A stretch of 64,000 nucleotides of DNA. Origin: Flavobacterium okayamense (GTDB lineage Bacteria > Bacteroidota > Bacteroidia > Flavobacteriales > Flavobacteriaceae). Each line of letters starts with the position of its first letter. The first letter of the stretch is position 1. The stretch lies in the NCBI RefSeq assembly GCF_019702945.1, contig NZ_AP024749.1, forward strand, positions 930,001-994,000. The letters run 5' to 3'. Positions 44,910-54,314 of the stretch are shown in pieces. The position numbers and the translations under genes were made by a program. The notes below the pieces were generated by a model. It made no database searches, was not told the origin of the DNA, and worked only from the letters and a program-made list of their open reading frames with translations.

Positions 44910-45511
44910 AAGTAATAAAACAATCCATATTGTGATATAAATCCTATAATTGATCCAATTAATAATTCATTTACAGTATGCGACTTCATATACAATCTAG
45001 AAGAAGCAACTAGTCCTACACAAACAAAACTAAACGCAACGATATTTATAAAAGGTAATTCATACTTTAGCGACATAAGGTAAATAAAAGTTGCTAAAGA
45101 ACTTATTCCAATCATGTGTAAGCTCGATTTGTATTTGAATAAAATTGAAACAAATGCCAAAACAGCACTAATAAATCCTCCTACAAAAAAAGAAAGTAAA
45201 TCAGGTGTGAATTGAAATTTATTTATCGAAATCAAACTGAATAATAATACAGCCTGAATGAAAACTGGAAATCTTCTTTCTTTAATTGAAGCTTCGGTAA
45301 AAGAAGATATTTGTCCTATCGAAACCAATAAGAAGTATAAAGCTAAAGGTAAAAACAAGGTTAAAATGCTAACTTGAATTAGCGTTAAATAAACCATGTT
45401 TTCAGAATTGTAATGCGGAATCATTAAAAAATAAAATAATGTTCCGTATAATGATATAAATATAGGATGAAATATATAGGAGAATATTGGTAAGAATTGT
45501 TTTATCTTCAT
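44897..45511 (-). CDS. PAP2-like membrane protein with degenerate active site
   Basis: A 204-residue membrane protein with about six hydrophobic segments. It follows PAP2 topology, but the phosphatase signature is eroded: KERRFP in place of KxxxxxxRP, SSLHM in place of PSGH, and SSRLYMKSHTVNELLIG in place of SRxxxxxHxxxD, with Glu at the last position. Histidines are partly retained. Lipid phosphatase activity is therefore doubtful. It lies 5 nt downstream of rpoN on the same strand, so probably co-transcribed, and its 3' end overlaps the convergent beta-barrel gene. Confidence 0.65.
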   Translation of the reverse strand: MKIKQFLPIFSYIFHPIFISLYGTLFYFLMIPHYNSENMVYLTLIQVSILTLFLPLALYFLLVSIGQISSFTEASIKERRFPVFIQAVLLFSLISINKFQFTPDLLSFFVGGFISAVLAFVSILFKYKSSLHMIGISSLATFIYLMSLKYELPFINIVAFSFVCVGLVASSRLYMKSHTVNELLIGSIIGFISQYGLFYYFYNM

Positions 45512-45516
45512 TTCGA

Positions 45517-46980
45517 TTAAATTTTCTTACGTAATCTCGCTACTGGAATATCTAATTGTTCGCGATATTTTGCAACTGTTCTTCTGGCAATTGGATAGCC
45601 TTTATCTTTTAATATTTCAGCTAATTTATCATCAGGTAAAGGTTTTCTTTTGTCTTCCTCTTCAATTACATTTTGAAGTATTTTTTTAATCTCTATTGTA
45701 GAAACATCTTCTCCTTCAGTGTTTTTCATGGCTTCACTAAAGAAATCCTTAATTAATTTTGTGCCATAAGGTGTGTCAACATATTTGCTATTAGCAACAC
45801 GCGAAACCGTTGAAATATCAAGGCCTACCATATCAGCAATATCTTTCAAAATCATTGGTTTTAACTTTGTTTCATCACCATCTAAGAAATATTCTTCTTG
45901 ATAATGCATAATGGCATTCATTGTAACAAAAAGAGTCTCCTGGCGTTGCTTAATAGCATCGATGAACCATTTTGCAGAATCTAACTTTTGTTTGATGAAT
46001 TGCACAGCATCTTTTTGAGCCGATTTGTCAGAAGAATCTTTATAGCTCTGAAGCATTTCTTGATAATCTTTAGAAACATGTAATTCTGGAGCATTTCTTC
46101 CATTCAATATCAAATCTAATTCCCCTTCAACAATTCGGATTGTAAAGTCAGGAACTACATGTTCGATTGGCTTTTGATTACCACTAAAACTACTTCCAGG
46201 CTTCGGATTTAATTTTTCAATTTCCTCTATTGCTTTTCGTAATTGTTCTTTCGTGATGTCAAATTTTTGCAATAATTTTTCGTAATGTTTTTTAGTAAAA
46301 GCATCAAACTGATCGTCTATGATAGAAATGGCCAATTCAATAGAATCAGTTGGAGTTTTATGCTTCAATTGTAAAAGCAAACATTCTTGTAAATCTCTAG
46401 CAGCTACTCCAGCAGGTTCTAATTCTTGAACAACATGTTTTAGAATTCGTTCAACCGTATTTTCATCAGTATAAATACCTTGAGTAAATGCCATGTCGTC
46501 TACCATATCTTGTATCGTTCTACGGATATAACCAGTGTCATCTATACTACCAACGATAAATTCAGCTACGTCTCTTTCTGTATCGTCTAAAACAAAAGTG
46601 TTAAGTTGATTTAGTAAGTCTTGATGAAAGGTAACGCCAGCAACAAATGGCATACTTTTGTCATCATCATCATCACTGTAATTATTTGTTTGGTATTTGT
46701 AATCGGGAGTTTCGTCGTTACTTAAATATTCATCAATATTGATGTCATCAGTGTCTATATGTTCGTTATCGTAATCGTCGAAATCATCATTTGAGTTGTC
46801 AGCATACTCATCGAAGTCTACATTATCTTCTTTACCGCTTTCTAGAGCTGGATTTTCAACCATTTCTTCTTGTAAACGTTGTTCAAATGCTTGTGTGGGC
46901 AATTGAATTAACTTCATCAACTGTATTTGTTGAGGCGATAATTTTTGAGAAAGTTTTAATTGTAGATTTTGTTTTAACAT
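45517..46980 (-). CDS. rpoN: RNA polymerase sigma-54 factor
   Basis: Sigma-54, 487 residues. Region I is Gln/Leu-rich (LKQNLQLKLSQKLSPQQIQLMKLIQLP), region II is a long acidic linker (about 50-110, DEYADNSNDDFDDYDNEHIDTDD), region III follows, and the C-terminal RpoN box is present as ARRTVAKYREQL. It requires AAA+ activators, none of which are in this window. A terminator-like hairpin occupies the 81-nt gap between asnS and rpoN, leaving little room for a separate promoter, so read-through from asnS may set its level (inference). Confidence 0.97.
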   Translation of the reverse strand: MLKQNLQLKLSQKLSPQQIQLMKLIQLPTQAFEQRLQEEMVENPALESGKEDNVDFDEYADNSNDDFDDYDNEHIDTDDINIDEYLSNDETPDYKYQTNNYSDDDDDKSMPFVAGVTFHQDLLNQLNTFVLDDTERDVAEFIVGSIDDTGYIRRTIQDMVDDMAFTQGIYTDENTVERILKHVVQELEPAGVAARDLQECLLLQLKHKTPTDSIELAISIIDDQFDAFTKKHYEKLLQKFDITKEQLRKAIEEIEKLNPKPGSSFSGNQKPIEHVVPDFTIRIVEGELDLILNGRNAPELHVSKDYQEMLQSYKDSSDKSAQKDAVQFIKQKLDSAKWFIDAIKQRQETLFVTMNAIMHYQEEYFLDGDETKLKPMILKDIADMVGLDISTVSRVANSKYVDTPYGTKLIKDFFSEAMKNTEGEDVSTIEIKKILQNVIEEEDKRKPLPDDKLAEILKDKGYPIARRTVAKYREQLDIPVARLRKKI

Positions 46981-46995
46981 AAACTGATTATAATT

Positions 46996-47042
46996 AAAAA
47001 AAGTTTAGCTGTTTTACTACATAAAGTTAAACAACTAAACTT
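46996..47042 (-). terminator. Terminator or attenuator between asnS and rpoN
   Basis: On the minus strand AAGTTTAG-U-TGTTT pairs with AAACA-G-CTAAACTT (14 bp with one G-U), loop of 14 nt, then seven T, ending 16 nt before the rpoN ATG. Confidence 0.65.
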
Positions 47043-47061
47043 AATTATGCTAAATTTTTGA

Positions 47062-48507
47062 TTAAAATTCTGCGTTTTGTGGTGTTCTTGGGAAAGGAAT
47101 TACGTCACGAATATTAGTCATTCCAGTTACGAAAAGAACTAAACGTTCAAATCCTAAACCAAATCCTGAATGAACTGCTGAACCGAAACGACGCGTATCT
47201 AAATACCACCACATTTCTTCTTCAGGAATATTTAATGCTTTCATTTTTTCAACTAAAACATCTAAACGTTCTTCTCTTTGTGATCCCCCAACAATTTCTC
47301 CAATTCCAGGAAATAAAATGTCCATTGCACGTACAGTTTCTTTTCCAGGTTCTGTGTTTTCATTTAAACGCATGTAGAATGCTTTAATGTTTGCAGGATA
47401 ATCAAATAAAATTACCGGACATTTAAAGTGTTTTTCAACTAAGAAACGTTCATGCTCACTTTGTAAATCGGCACCCCATTCTTCAATTAAATAATTAAAT
47501 TTCTTTTTCTTATTAGGTGTTGAATTTCTTAAAATATCGATGGCTTCCGTATAAGAAACACGTTTGAAATTATTATCTAAAACAAAGTTTAATTTCTCTA
47601 AAAGTGACATTTCACTTCTTTCGGCTTGAGGCTTTTGTTTTTCCTCTTCTAATAAGCGCTGTTCCAAGAATTTTAAATCGTCACCACATTTATCAACTGT
47701 ATATTTGATTACGTATTTAATGAAATCCTCTGCTAAATCCATATTGGCATCTAAGTCATTAAAAGCAACTTCTGGTTCAATCATCCAAAACTCAGCTAAG
47801 TGACGTGATGTATTTGAATTCTCCGCTCTAAATGTTGGTCCGAAAGTATAAACCTGACCCAAAGCCATAGCATAGGTTTCCGCTTCTAATTGACCGGAAA
47901 CTGTAAGGTTAGTTTCTTTTCCAAAGAAATCTTCTTTGTAATTTACTTTTCCTTCTTCTGTTCTTGGCGTTCCGTCGAAAGGTAAAGCAGTTACCTTAAA
48001 CATTTCCCCAGCGCCTTCAGCATCAGATCCTGTAATAATAGGTGTGTTTACGTAATAAAAGCCTCTTTCTTGGAAGTATTGATGAACGGCAAAAGAAAGT
48101 GTTGAACGAACACGCATAATTGCACCAAAAGCATTTGTTCTAATTCTTAAATGTGCATTTTCTCGTAAAAATTCTAAGGAATGTTTTTTAGGTTGTATTG
48201 GATATTTTTCAGCATCACTATCACCTAAAATTTCAATTTTTTTAACTTGAATCTCAACAGATTGTCCTTTTCCTTGACTTTCCATTAAAGTTCCAGAAAC
48301 GCAAACAGCAGCACCAGTTGTAATTCTTTTTAAAGTATCTTCAGGTGTATTTTCAAAATCAACAACACATTGAATGTTATGGATGGTAGAACCATCGTTT
48401 AGAGCAATAAATTGGTTGTTTCTAAAAGTCCTAACCCAACCTTTTGCTGTAACTTCTTGTAATGTTTTTGTATTGTTTAAAAGATCAATTATTTTGATAT
48501 GTTTCAT
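47062..48507 (-). CDS. asnS: Asparaginyl-tRNA synthetase
   Basis: A class IIb synthetase of 481 residues. It has an N-terminal OB fold ([21 protein letters not shown]), motif 2 [21 protein letters not shown], and motif 3 [16 protein letters not shown]. The FRAENSNT sequence is characteristic of AsnRS rather than AspRS. A consensus -7 element (TATATTTG, minus strand, 48527-48534) lies about 20 nt upstream, in the spacer behind the MMPL gene. Located directly upstream of rpoN. Confidence 0.97.
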   Translation of the reverse strand: MKHIKIIDLLNNTKTLQEVTAKGWVRTFRNNQFIALNDGSTIHNIQCVVDFENTPEDTLKRITTGAAVCVSGTLMESQGKGQSVEIQVKKIEILGDSDAEKYPIQPKKHSLEFLRENAHLRIRTNAFGAIMRVRSTLSFAVHQYFQERGFYYVNTPIITGSDAEGAGEMFKVTALPFDGTPRTEEGKVNYKEDFFGKETNLTVSGQLEAETYAMALGQVYTFGPTFRAENSNTSRHLAEFWMIEPEVAFNDLDANMDLAEDFIKYVIKYTVDKCGDDLKFLEQRLLEEEKQKPQAERSEMSLLEKLNFVLDNNFKRVSYTEAIDILRNSTPNKKKKFNYLIEEWGADLQSEHERFLVEKHFKCPVILFDYPANIKAFYMRLNENTEPGKETVRAMDILFPGIGEIVGGSQREERLDVLVEKMKALNIPEEEMWWYLDTRRFGSAVHSGFGLGFERLVLFVTGMTNIRDVIPFPRTPQNAEF

Positions 48508-48526
48508 TTTAAATTAAAATTTAATG

Positions 48527-48534
48527 CAAATATA
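48527..48534 (-). promoter_or_regulatory. -7 element for asnS
   Basis: The minus strand reads TATATTTG then CAT, 19 nt before the asnS ATG. Confidence 0.55.
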
Positions 48535-48538
48535 AAAT

Positions 48539-50950
48539 TTATTGTATTTCAGAAATATCTTCTTCGTTATCTTCTGCTAAAATATCGAAACTTGGTTCTG
48601 GGAATTCTTCTGCTGTTGCTACTGATTTTTCAAGCGATAACAATAATGCAGGTAGTAATATTAAATTAGAAAGCATGGCAAATAATAACGTCGTTGCTAC
48701 TAAACTTCCTAAGGCTACGGTTCCACCAAAACTAGATAAGGTAAATACCGAAAATCCAAAAAATAATACAACTGATGTATAAAACATACTAATTCCTGCT
48801 TCTTTTACCGTTGCATAAACCGAACGTTTAATTCTCCAATTGTTAGCTTTTAATTCTTGTCGATATTTAGCTAAAAAGTGAATTGTGTCATCTACAGAAA
48901 TACCAAAGGCAATACTAAACACTAATATTGTTGAAGGTTTAATAGGAACGCCTAAAAAGCCCATTAATCCAGCTGTCATAATTAGTGGAAGAATATTTGG
49001 TAAAAGTGAAATTATTATCATTTTGAATGAACGAAACAAATAGGCCATTAATAATGAAATTAATAGGATGGCAAATAATAATGATAAAACTAAATTGTGA
49101 ACCAAATAATGTGTTCCTTTTTCAAAAACATAAGCTTTTCCGGTCATAGTTACTGTGTAACGTTCTTCAGGGAAAAGTTTATTTATTTTTTCTTGAAGTC
49201 GCTCTTCAATTTTAGCCATTTTATCGGTGCCAATATCACGCATAAATGTTGTAATTCTAGCATATTGGCCAGTGCTATCAACATAACTTTTCATCATATT
49301 TTCGTTTCCTTTTTGTGTCGAATTTTTGATGTAGGGCAAAATGAATGCTTCTTCTTGCTTGGTTGGTAATTCGTAGTATTCTGGATTTCCGTTATAGAAA
49401 GATTGCTTTGCGTATTTAACTAAATTAACAATAGAAACTGGTTTTGAAAGTTCAGGAATTTCTTCAATAGTTTCTTGTAGTTCATTTATTCTTTTAAGAG
49501 TTGCAGATTTTAAAGCGCCTTTTGGTCGCTTTGTGTCTATCATAATTTCAAGTGGCATTACACCATCGAATTCATTTTCATAAAATAAAATATCTTGATA
49601 GAAGCCTGTGCTTTTTGGCATGTCTTCTATTATACTCCCTGAAACTTTGATTTGATAAATGCCAATAATTCCTGAAACTAATAATCCAACTGCTACTGCA
49701 AAAACAGCTACTGAATGCTTACGAATGGTGTTTTCTATCCAAGTAATAAAAGTTTTAGTGTAATTTTTACCTAAATGGGCTAAATGTTTGTCTTTAGGTA
49801 ATGGCATATAACTATAGAGAATTGGAATAACTAATAGACATAGCAAAAACAAGAAGATGATATTTAGAAAAGCTACAATACCAAATTCTTTAAGCAGTTC
49901 GCTTTTGGTAAAAATAAAAGTTCCAAAACCAGCAGCCGTAGTTAAATTTGTCATTAAAGTAGCATTTCCTACTTTGGAAATTACTCTTTGAAGTGATTTT
50001 GCTTTATTACCATGTTTTTTAAACTCTTGTTGGTATTTATTAATTAAGAAAATACAATTTGGAATACCAATAACAATAATTAGTGGCGGAATAATTGCTG
50101 TTAAAACAGTTATTTCATATCCTAAAAATCCAAGTGTACCAAATGACCACATTACACCAATTACAACAACTAGCATTGAAATTAGTGTTGCTCTGAAGCT
50201 TCTAAAAAAGAAGAAAAATAATAATGAAGTTATTGCTAAGGCTGCTCCAACAAATAATCCAATTTCATCAACTATACTTTGAGAATTTAATGTTCTAATA
50301 TATGGCATACCAGAAACTTTTAAATCTACTCCTAATTCTTTTTCTAGTTTTGAAATTTTTTCTTGACTTAAATATTTTAAAACAAAATCTTTACGAGCAG
50401 CTGTATTTACAATTTCTTTATTCATGTAAATTGCAAATCGGACAGCACCAGATTCTTTATTGAATAAAACTCCTTCATAAAAAGGTAGCTCGTTAAAAAG
50501 TTCGTTTTCTTTAGTTTTTAAATAGGTTTCAGAAATTTTATCATTGTTGATAAAAGGGACTAATTTGAATTTTTGATGAGTAGTATCTTTTTCTAAAACT
50601 CTTAAATCTTCTATTGAAATTGTAAAATCAACAGCTTTGTCTTTTTTTATTTCTGAAATAAAATTTTCCCAAAGCGTTAAATTTTTTGGATTGAAAAAAG
50701 TACTGTCTTTAAATCCAACAACAATTAGATTTCCTTCTTCACCAAATTTGTCGAGAAAAGATTTGTATTGTTGGTTAACTTCATGGTTGTCTGGTAAAAG
50801 ATTTGCTTCAGTATAAGTAAAACGCATGTTTTTCCACTGTGAACCCATAAAAATTGTGAACAGCGAAATAAGAATTAACAGTGAAATTCTATTGCGTAAA
50901 ATTTTACTTGCAATATAGTCCCAAAAACTGGTGCTTAACCATTTTAACAT
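48539..50950 (-). CDS. MMPL/RND-superfamily (HAE3-type) exporter
   Basis: An 803-residue inner-membrane protein with 12 hydrophobic segments in two repeats, each with one TM, a large periplasmic loop, then five TMs. The sterol-sensing-type core appears as ALAITSLLFFFFFRSFRATLISMLVVVIGVMWSFGTLG and later FSIAFGISVDDTIHFLAKYRQEL, with the TM4 GIPNCIFLINKYQ and FGISVDDTIHF motifs of MMPL and hopanoid-export proteins. No periplasmic adaptor or TolC lies beside it, so it probably moves lipids or related compounds on its own (inference). A -7 element TACCTTTG is at 50970-50977. Confidence 0.92.
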   Translation of the reverse strand: MLKWLSTSFWDYIASKILRNRISLLILISLFTIFMGSQWKNMRFTYTEANLLPDNHEVNQQYKSFLDKFGEEGNLIVVGFKDSTFFNPKNLTLWENFISEIKKDKAVDFTISIEDLRVLEKDTTHQKFKLVPFINNDKISETYLKTKENELFNELPFYEGVLFNKESGAVRFAIYMNKEIVNTAARKDFVLKYLSQEKISKLEKELGVDLKVSGMPYIRTLNSQSIVDEIGLFVGAALAITSLLFFFFFRSFRATLISMLVVVIGVMWSFGTLGFLGYEITVLTAIIPPLIIVIGIPNCIFLINKYQQEFKKHGNKAKSLQRVISKVGNATLMTNLTTAAGFGTFIFTKSELLKEFGIVAFLNIIFLFLLCLLVIPILYSYMPLPKDKHLAHLGKNYTKTFITWIENTIRKHSVAVFAVAVGLLVSGIIGIYQIKVSGSIIEDMPKSTGFYQDILFYENEFDGVMPLEIMIDTKRPKGALKSATLKRINELQETIEEIPELSKPVSIVNLVKYAKQSFYNGNPEYYELPTKQEEAFILPYIKNSTQKGNENMMKSYVDSTGQYARITTFMRDIGTDKMAKIEERLQEKINKLFPEERYTVTMTGKAYVFEKGTHYLVHNLVLSLLFAILLISLLMAYLFRSFKMIIISLLPNILPLIMTAGLMGFLGVPIKPSTILVFSIAFGISVDDTIHFLAKYRQELKANNWRIKRSVYATVKEAGISMFYTSVVLFFGFSVFTLSSFGGTVALGSLVATTLLFAMLSNLILLPALLLSLEKSVATAEEFPEPSFDILAEDNEEDISEIQ

Positions 50951-50969
50951 CGTCCAAAAAATTGAACGG

Positions 50970-50977
50970 CAAAGGTA
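50970..50977 (-). promoter_or_regulatory. -7 element for the MMPL-type gene
   Basis: The minus strand reads TACCTTTG then CCG, 19 nt upstream of the ATG; no clear -33 box. Confidence 0.45.
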
Positions 50978-51027
50978 CGTATTATTCGTTAAATACCTAG
51001 GTTACAAGCAAAAGAATTAAGATAAAT

Positions 51028-53511
51028 TTAAAATCCTAAATCAAGATGATACGAGATTTTTATTGATATATTATCATCAAATCTTAGAAGTTGATTTGGA
51101 CCATATCTATAATATGCAGTTAACCCAATTCCTTTAAAAATTTTATTTGCTTCGATACCACTTTCAATAAAGCCTTTTTCAAGAGATTTAAAAGGTAAGC
51201 CAATGTGATTTTCAGGGTTGTCAATCGCTCCAATTGCAAATCTAGTTGCAATAGAAAATTCTGGATCAATATGATACCCTAAATTTATTCGATTAAAGGT
51301 GTGTTTTAAATGCAACGAGATAAATCTATCTGAGAAGAATTCGTTGTAATACATCGTTTCGAAACTATTTTTACCTGCAAAAGTCACCCTTTTTAGTATG
51401 GCGTCTCTATTGATGCTATTTGGAGCAATACTGTATAGATGAGTTAGAGGACTATCACCAACGACTATACCTGCTTGAAATAAAACAGAACTTTTTTGTC
51501 CGGATAAATAAGGTAATTCGTAATAAGTTTTAAAATCAACTTTTGTAAATGTAAAATCATTATCAACTGCGCCTGGGATGCTTTGGGATATTTGGAATGA
51601 AAATTTAGGATGTCTTTTTTTATATTCTAATAGCCCTTTTGGCGTTTGCATAAAACTACTAAAAGGGTTCCATTGCAAGGCTAATTGTGCAGTTGTGATT
51701 GTGTATTTCGTAAAACTTTCACCTTCTAATAAATAGGTATAATCGAAAAGTGGTTGGATTTGATTATGATGAAGTCCAAAATAAGCATCTGTTTTTGGAA
51801 GAATTTTGCTTTCTAAAAATACCGAACTTGATCTTGAATTATAAAATGTAGTAATATTAATTGGTCTCGGATCGTATATTTTAAACCGTTTAGGATCTGT
51901 CACAAAATAAGTTTCTGCAATTTCATGAACATCATCAGAATAGGAACCGCTTATCCAAGTTTCGGTTTTTTTGTTTAATAGATAGGATGGAGTTATCCCA
52001 TATTTAAATTCACCATCTTTAAAACCATAGGCTCCATAAGCTCCTATTTTATAATTTTCAGATAGCTTTTCATTAGTAACAAAGCCTAAACCTAATCGAA
52101 AACCTTCATATCCATTGTACTTAATTAAGCTCCTTAAATCTAAGTCGAAATATGAAATAGGAATATATCCGTTGATTATTTTTCTCCCTAAAATTAAACG
52201 GCTTTCTATTTTTTCTGCAACTGATAAACTATCAATAGAAACATAAGTGTTTAGTTTTCTTTTATCAATAGTGTCTTTAGTATAGGTTTTCCAGAAGCTT
52301 TCTTTTTTATTTAAACTCGTTTCTGGAATATCAATTTTTACAAATCGATTATCAATAACAAAATCTTTATTTATAGAAACATCATGTACTTTAGATTCTA
52401 TTATTAATTCAGTATGGTCGCTCGCATTATTGCCTATTTTTTGTTCGGCTGAAGCATTAAATTTAATAGTTCCTCCTAAAAGCTTTAAATCTTCAGTATT
52501 CGTTCCTTTACGAACTTTGAATACTCTTTTTTTAGGAAACCAAATCGTATGTTCTGGAAGATAATCAAAAGTATAGGTTGCATTAATATTTACCACACCA
52601 TATATTCTGTAATAAGCTTTTGCAACAGCAAAAGATTCAGCATCAATATAAAGTAATCCTCGTAATCTATTGGCACGAAGTTTTTTTGGTTGAAAATAGA
52701 TACGATATGTTTTCCTACCTTCAATTGAAACGGTATCAATTATGTTGTAATTGTAAAGTAACCTACCATAATTTGAAATTGGATTTTGAAGAGGGTTTTC
52801 TAAAATTTCAAAAGGATTTTCATAAACAGAATAAGAAACCAACTTTAATCCTAAATATTCATAGATTGGTTTTTCGAAGCCTGCCATTCTTGTCCCTAGA
52901 ATGGTTTCTTTGTTTCCTTTTTTATTAAACTGAATTTGGTTTACTTTTTCAGTTTGATAGATATGTTGTTTTGAGACTAATTTTTTGAATTTGTAATTTG
53001 AAGAATCTAGTTTGGTTTTTATACCACCAAATAATTTTCTTTTTTGAATTGTATCTATTTTTGAAGAAATGCTATCGGGATTAGCAGTTACATATAAATA
53101 CTCGTAATTTTTATATTCAAAACTTTTTAAAGCTTCTTCTGGATTGTTTTTTTCGCGATTATCAATAACTTGCTTTACAATTTTATTTACTTTATTATCT
53201 GTGTAAAGAATACTTTTAGTGTCATTGATATTAGTTGTAGCTTTTATAAGTAGAAAACTTCCATCTTTTTTTGCATAAGCAAACTTATCATAATACCCTT
53301 TGTGTTTAATTATAATTGGCTTTTCAAATTCAGTTATGGCTAACTCAAATTTTCCTTCCCAGTCAGTTTTATGTATTTTTCCTTGGTATAAAACATCGGC
53401 AAAAGCTAATGGTATTGTCGTGTCAAAATCGATAACTTGACCTTTAATTTTGGTTTGACCAAAACTAAAAAGGCTTACAAGAAGTAATAAACTTATAAAA
53501 AGCTTTTGCAT
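51028..53511 (-). CDS. DUF5686 outer-membrane protein with carboxypeptidase-like regulatory domain
   Basis: An 827-residue exported protein. After the signal peptide (MQKLFISLLLLVSLFSFGQ) comes a CarboxypepD_reg-like beta sandwich (KIKGQVIDFDTTIPLAFADVLYQG, about 20-100). The middle (YRIYFQPKKLRANRLRGLLYIDAESFAVAKAYYRI) and a C-terminal barrel of about 350 residues with many aromatic girdle strands fit the DUF5686 family, ending in ISIKISYHLDLGF. No TonB plug is present. The function of the family is unknown; resemblance to outer-membrane assembly or surface proteins is noted. Tandem -7-like boxes are at 53532-53547. Confidence 0.85.
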   Translation of the reverse strand: MQKLFISLLLLVSLFSFGQTKIKGQVIDFDTTIPLAFADVLYQGKIHKTDWEGKFELAITEFEKPIIIKHKGYYDKFAYAKKDGSFLLIKATTNINDTKSILYTDNKVNKIVKQVIDNREKNNPEEALKSFEYKNYEYLYVTANPDSISSKIDTIQKRKLFGGIKTKLDSSNYKFKKLVSKQHIYQTEKVNQIQFNKKGNKETILGTRMAGFEKPIYEYLGLKLVSYSVYENPFEILENPLQNPISNYGRLLYNYNIIDTVSIEGRKTYRIYFQPKKLRANRLRGLLYIDAESFAVAKAYYRIYGVVNINATYTFDYLPEHTIWFPKKRVFKVRKGTNTEDLKLLGGTIKFNASAEQKIGNNASDHTELIIESKVHDVSINKDFVIDNRFVKIDIPETSLNKKESFWKTYTKDTIDKRKLNTYVSIDSLSVAEKIESRLILGRKIINGYIPISYFDLDLRSLIKYNGYEGFRLGLGFVTNEKLSENYKIGAYGAYGFKDGEFKYGITPSYLLNKKTETWISGSYSDDVHEIAETYFVTDPKRFKIYDPRPINITTFYNSRSSSVFLESKILPKTDAYFGLHHNQIQPLFDYTYLLEGESFTKYTITTAQLALQWNPFSSFMQTPKGLLEYKKRHPKFSFQISQSIPGAVDNDFTFTKVDFKTYYELPYLSGQKSSVLFQAGIVVGDSPLTHLYSIAPNSINRDAILKRVTFAGKNSFETMYYNEFFSDRFISLHLKHTFNRINLGYHIDPEFSIATRFAIGAIDNPENHIGLPFKSLEKGFIESGIEANKIFKGIGLTAYYRYGPNQLLRFDDNISIKISYHLDLGF

Positions 53512-53531
53512 GAAAAACGATTGATGTTGTG

Positions 53532-53547
53532 CAAACTTACAAAAATA
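53532..53547 (-). promoter_or_regulatory. Tandem -7 elements for the DUF5686 gene
   Basis: The minus strand carries TATTTTTG (53547-53540) immediately followed by TAAGTTTG (53539-53532), both matching TAnnTTTG, about 20 nt before the ATG. Confidence 0.5.
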
Positions 53548-53600
53548 ACAGTATGTTATAATAACTAAAGTAAAGTTTGTTTTATTGTGTTTTTAGTTTC

Positions 53601-53654
53601 AATAAAAAATCCCGATAAATCGGGATTCTTATTAAACTTTCATAATCTCAGCTT
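53601..53654. repeat. 54-bp direct repeat, copy A (fragment of frr 3' end plus terminator)
   Basis: Identical base for base to 56080-56133. On the minus strand it contains the last 23 nt of frr (encoding part of EAEIMKV and the stop) and the frr terminator (stem AATCCCGAT / ATCGGGATT at 53608-53616 and 53619-53627). Here it is detached from any frr reading frame and acts as terminator for the DUF6705-like gene. It occupies about a third of the 185-nt spacer 53512-53696; the rest holds the DUF5686 promoter and A/T-rich sequence in which I see nothing else. Confidence 0.95.
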
Positions 53655-53696
53655 ATTAAATAATAAAACCTGTAATTTGAATTGTATTATTATGAT

Positions 53697-54299
53697 TTAT
53701 TGTTTAATCATTAAGTATTCTCCTAAAGGAACTCTTGGTTCAGTGGGAGAATTTTCATCTGGAATAATTACTCCGTGGGTTGAAACAATTTTTGCAATAA
53801 TTTTCTCAGGTTCACCTAAAGTTGGTTGTATATATCTTAATAAAAGAATTGTAGACGTCAAATATTTTCGTTGTGGGTCACTAAAATATAGCATAAGTCT
53901 TTTTTCGTTTGGATCACAAGAAACACAAGGTACAACTTCTTCACTCGTAATAAACCTTCTTCCTCCTATATTTCTTTCATCAATATTATCCCAATCGAGC
54001 AGATTTGTAGGAAGTGTATTAACAATTTCTTGGTTATTTTGAATTAACCTATATTCACCTACTATAATATCTTCATAATATTCTCCATCATATACATGTA
54101 TTTTCTTTTTTAATATAATTGTTAAAGAAATATTTGAATTAGAATATACCCATGTCCCATCGAATTTATCCAACTCTCCTAATGTATCTTTAAAATAAGC
54201 TCCACTTGAAACATTATGGTAATATGTATTCAATGGCACTGTCTGAGCTTTACAAGATACAACTAAAACTATTAAGACTATTTTAAATAAATTTTTCAT
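53697..54299 (-). CDS. DUF6705-like small lipoprotein
   Basis: A 200-residue exported protein; MKNLFKIVLIVLVVSCKAQ is a lipoprotein signal with Cys16. The mature sequence (YYHNVSSGAYFKDTLGELDKFDGTWVY, LTIILKKKI, YYEDIIVGEYRLIQNNQEI) has the order of small flavobacterial lipoproteins grouped as DUF6705, a beta-sandwich-like family of unknown function. A CVSC pair lies near residue 124. It begins 15 nt after the stop of the JAMM-like lipoprotein gene, so the two are surely one operon. Inside the 54-bp-repeat module; the copy-A terminator follows its stop by 70 nt. A binding or protective partner for the upstream protein is plausible but untested. Confidence 0.72.
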   Translation of the reverse strand: MKNLFKIVLIVLVVSCKAQTVPLNTYYHNVSSGAYFKDTLGELDKFDGTWVYSNSNISLTIILKKKIHVYDGEYYEDIIVGEYRLIQNNQEIVNTLPTNLLDWDNIDERNIGGRRFITSEEVVPCVSCDPNEKRLMLYFSDPQRKYLTSTILLLRYIQPTLGEPEKIIAKIVSTHGVIIPDENSPTEPRVPLGEYLMIKQ

Positions 54300-54314
54300 A
54301 ATATATATATTTTA

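Noticed and set aside
53587-54042. Plus-strand open frame of 151 codons
   Set aside because: It lies opposite the DUF6705-like gene and the repeat, and its translation has no signal or domain.
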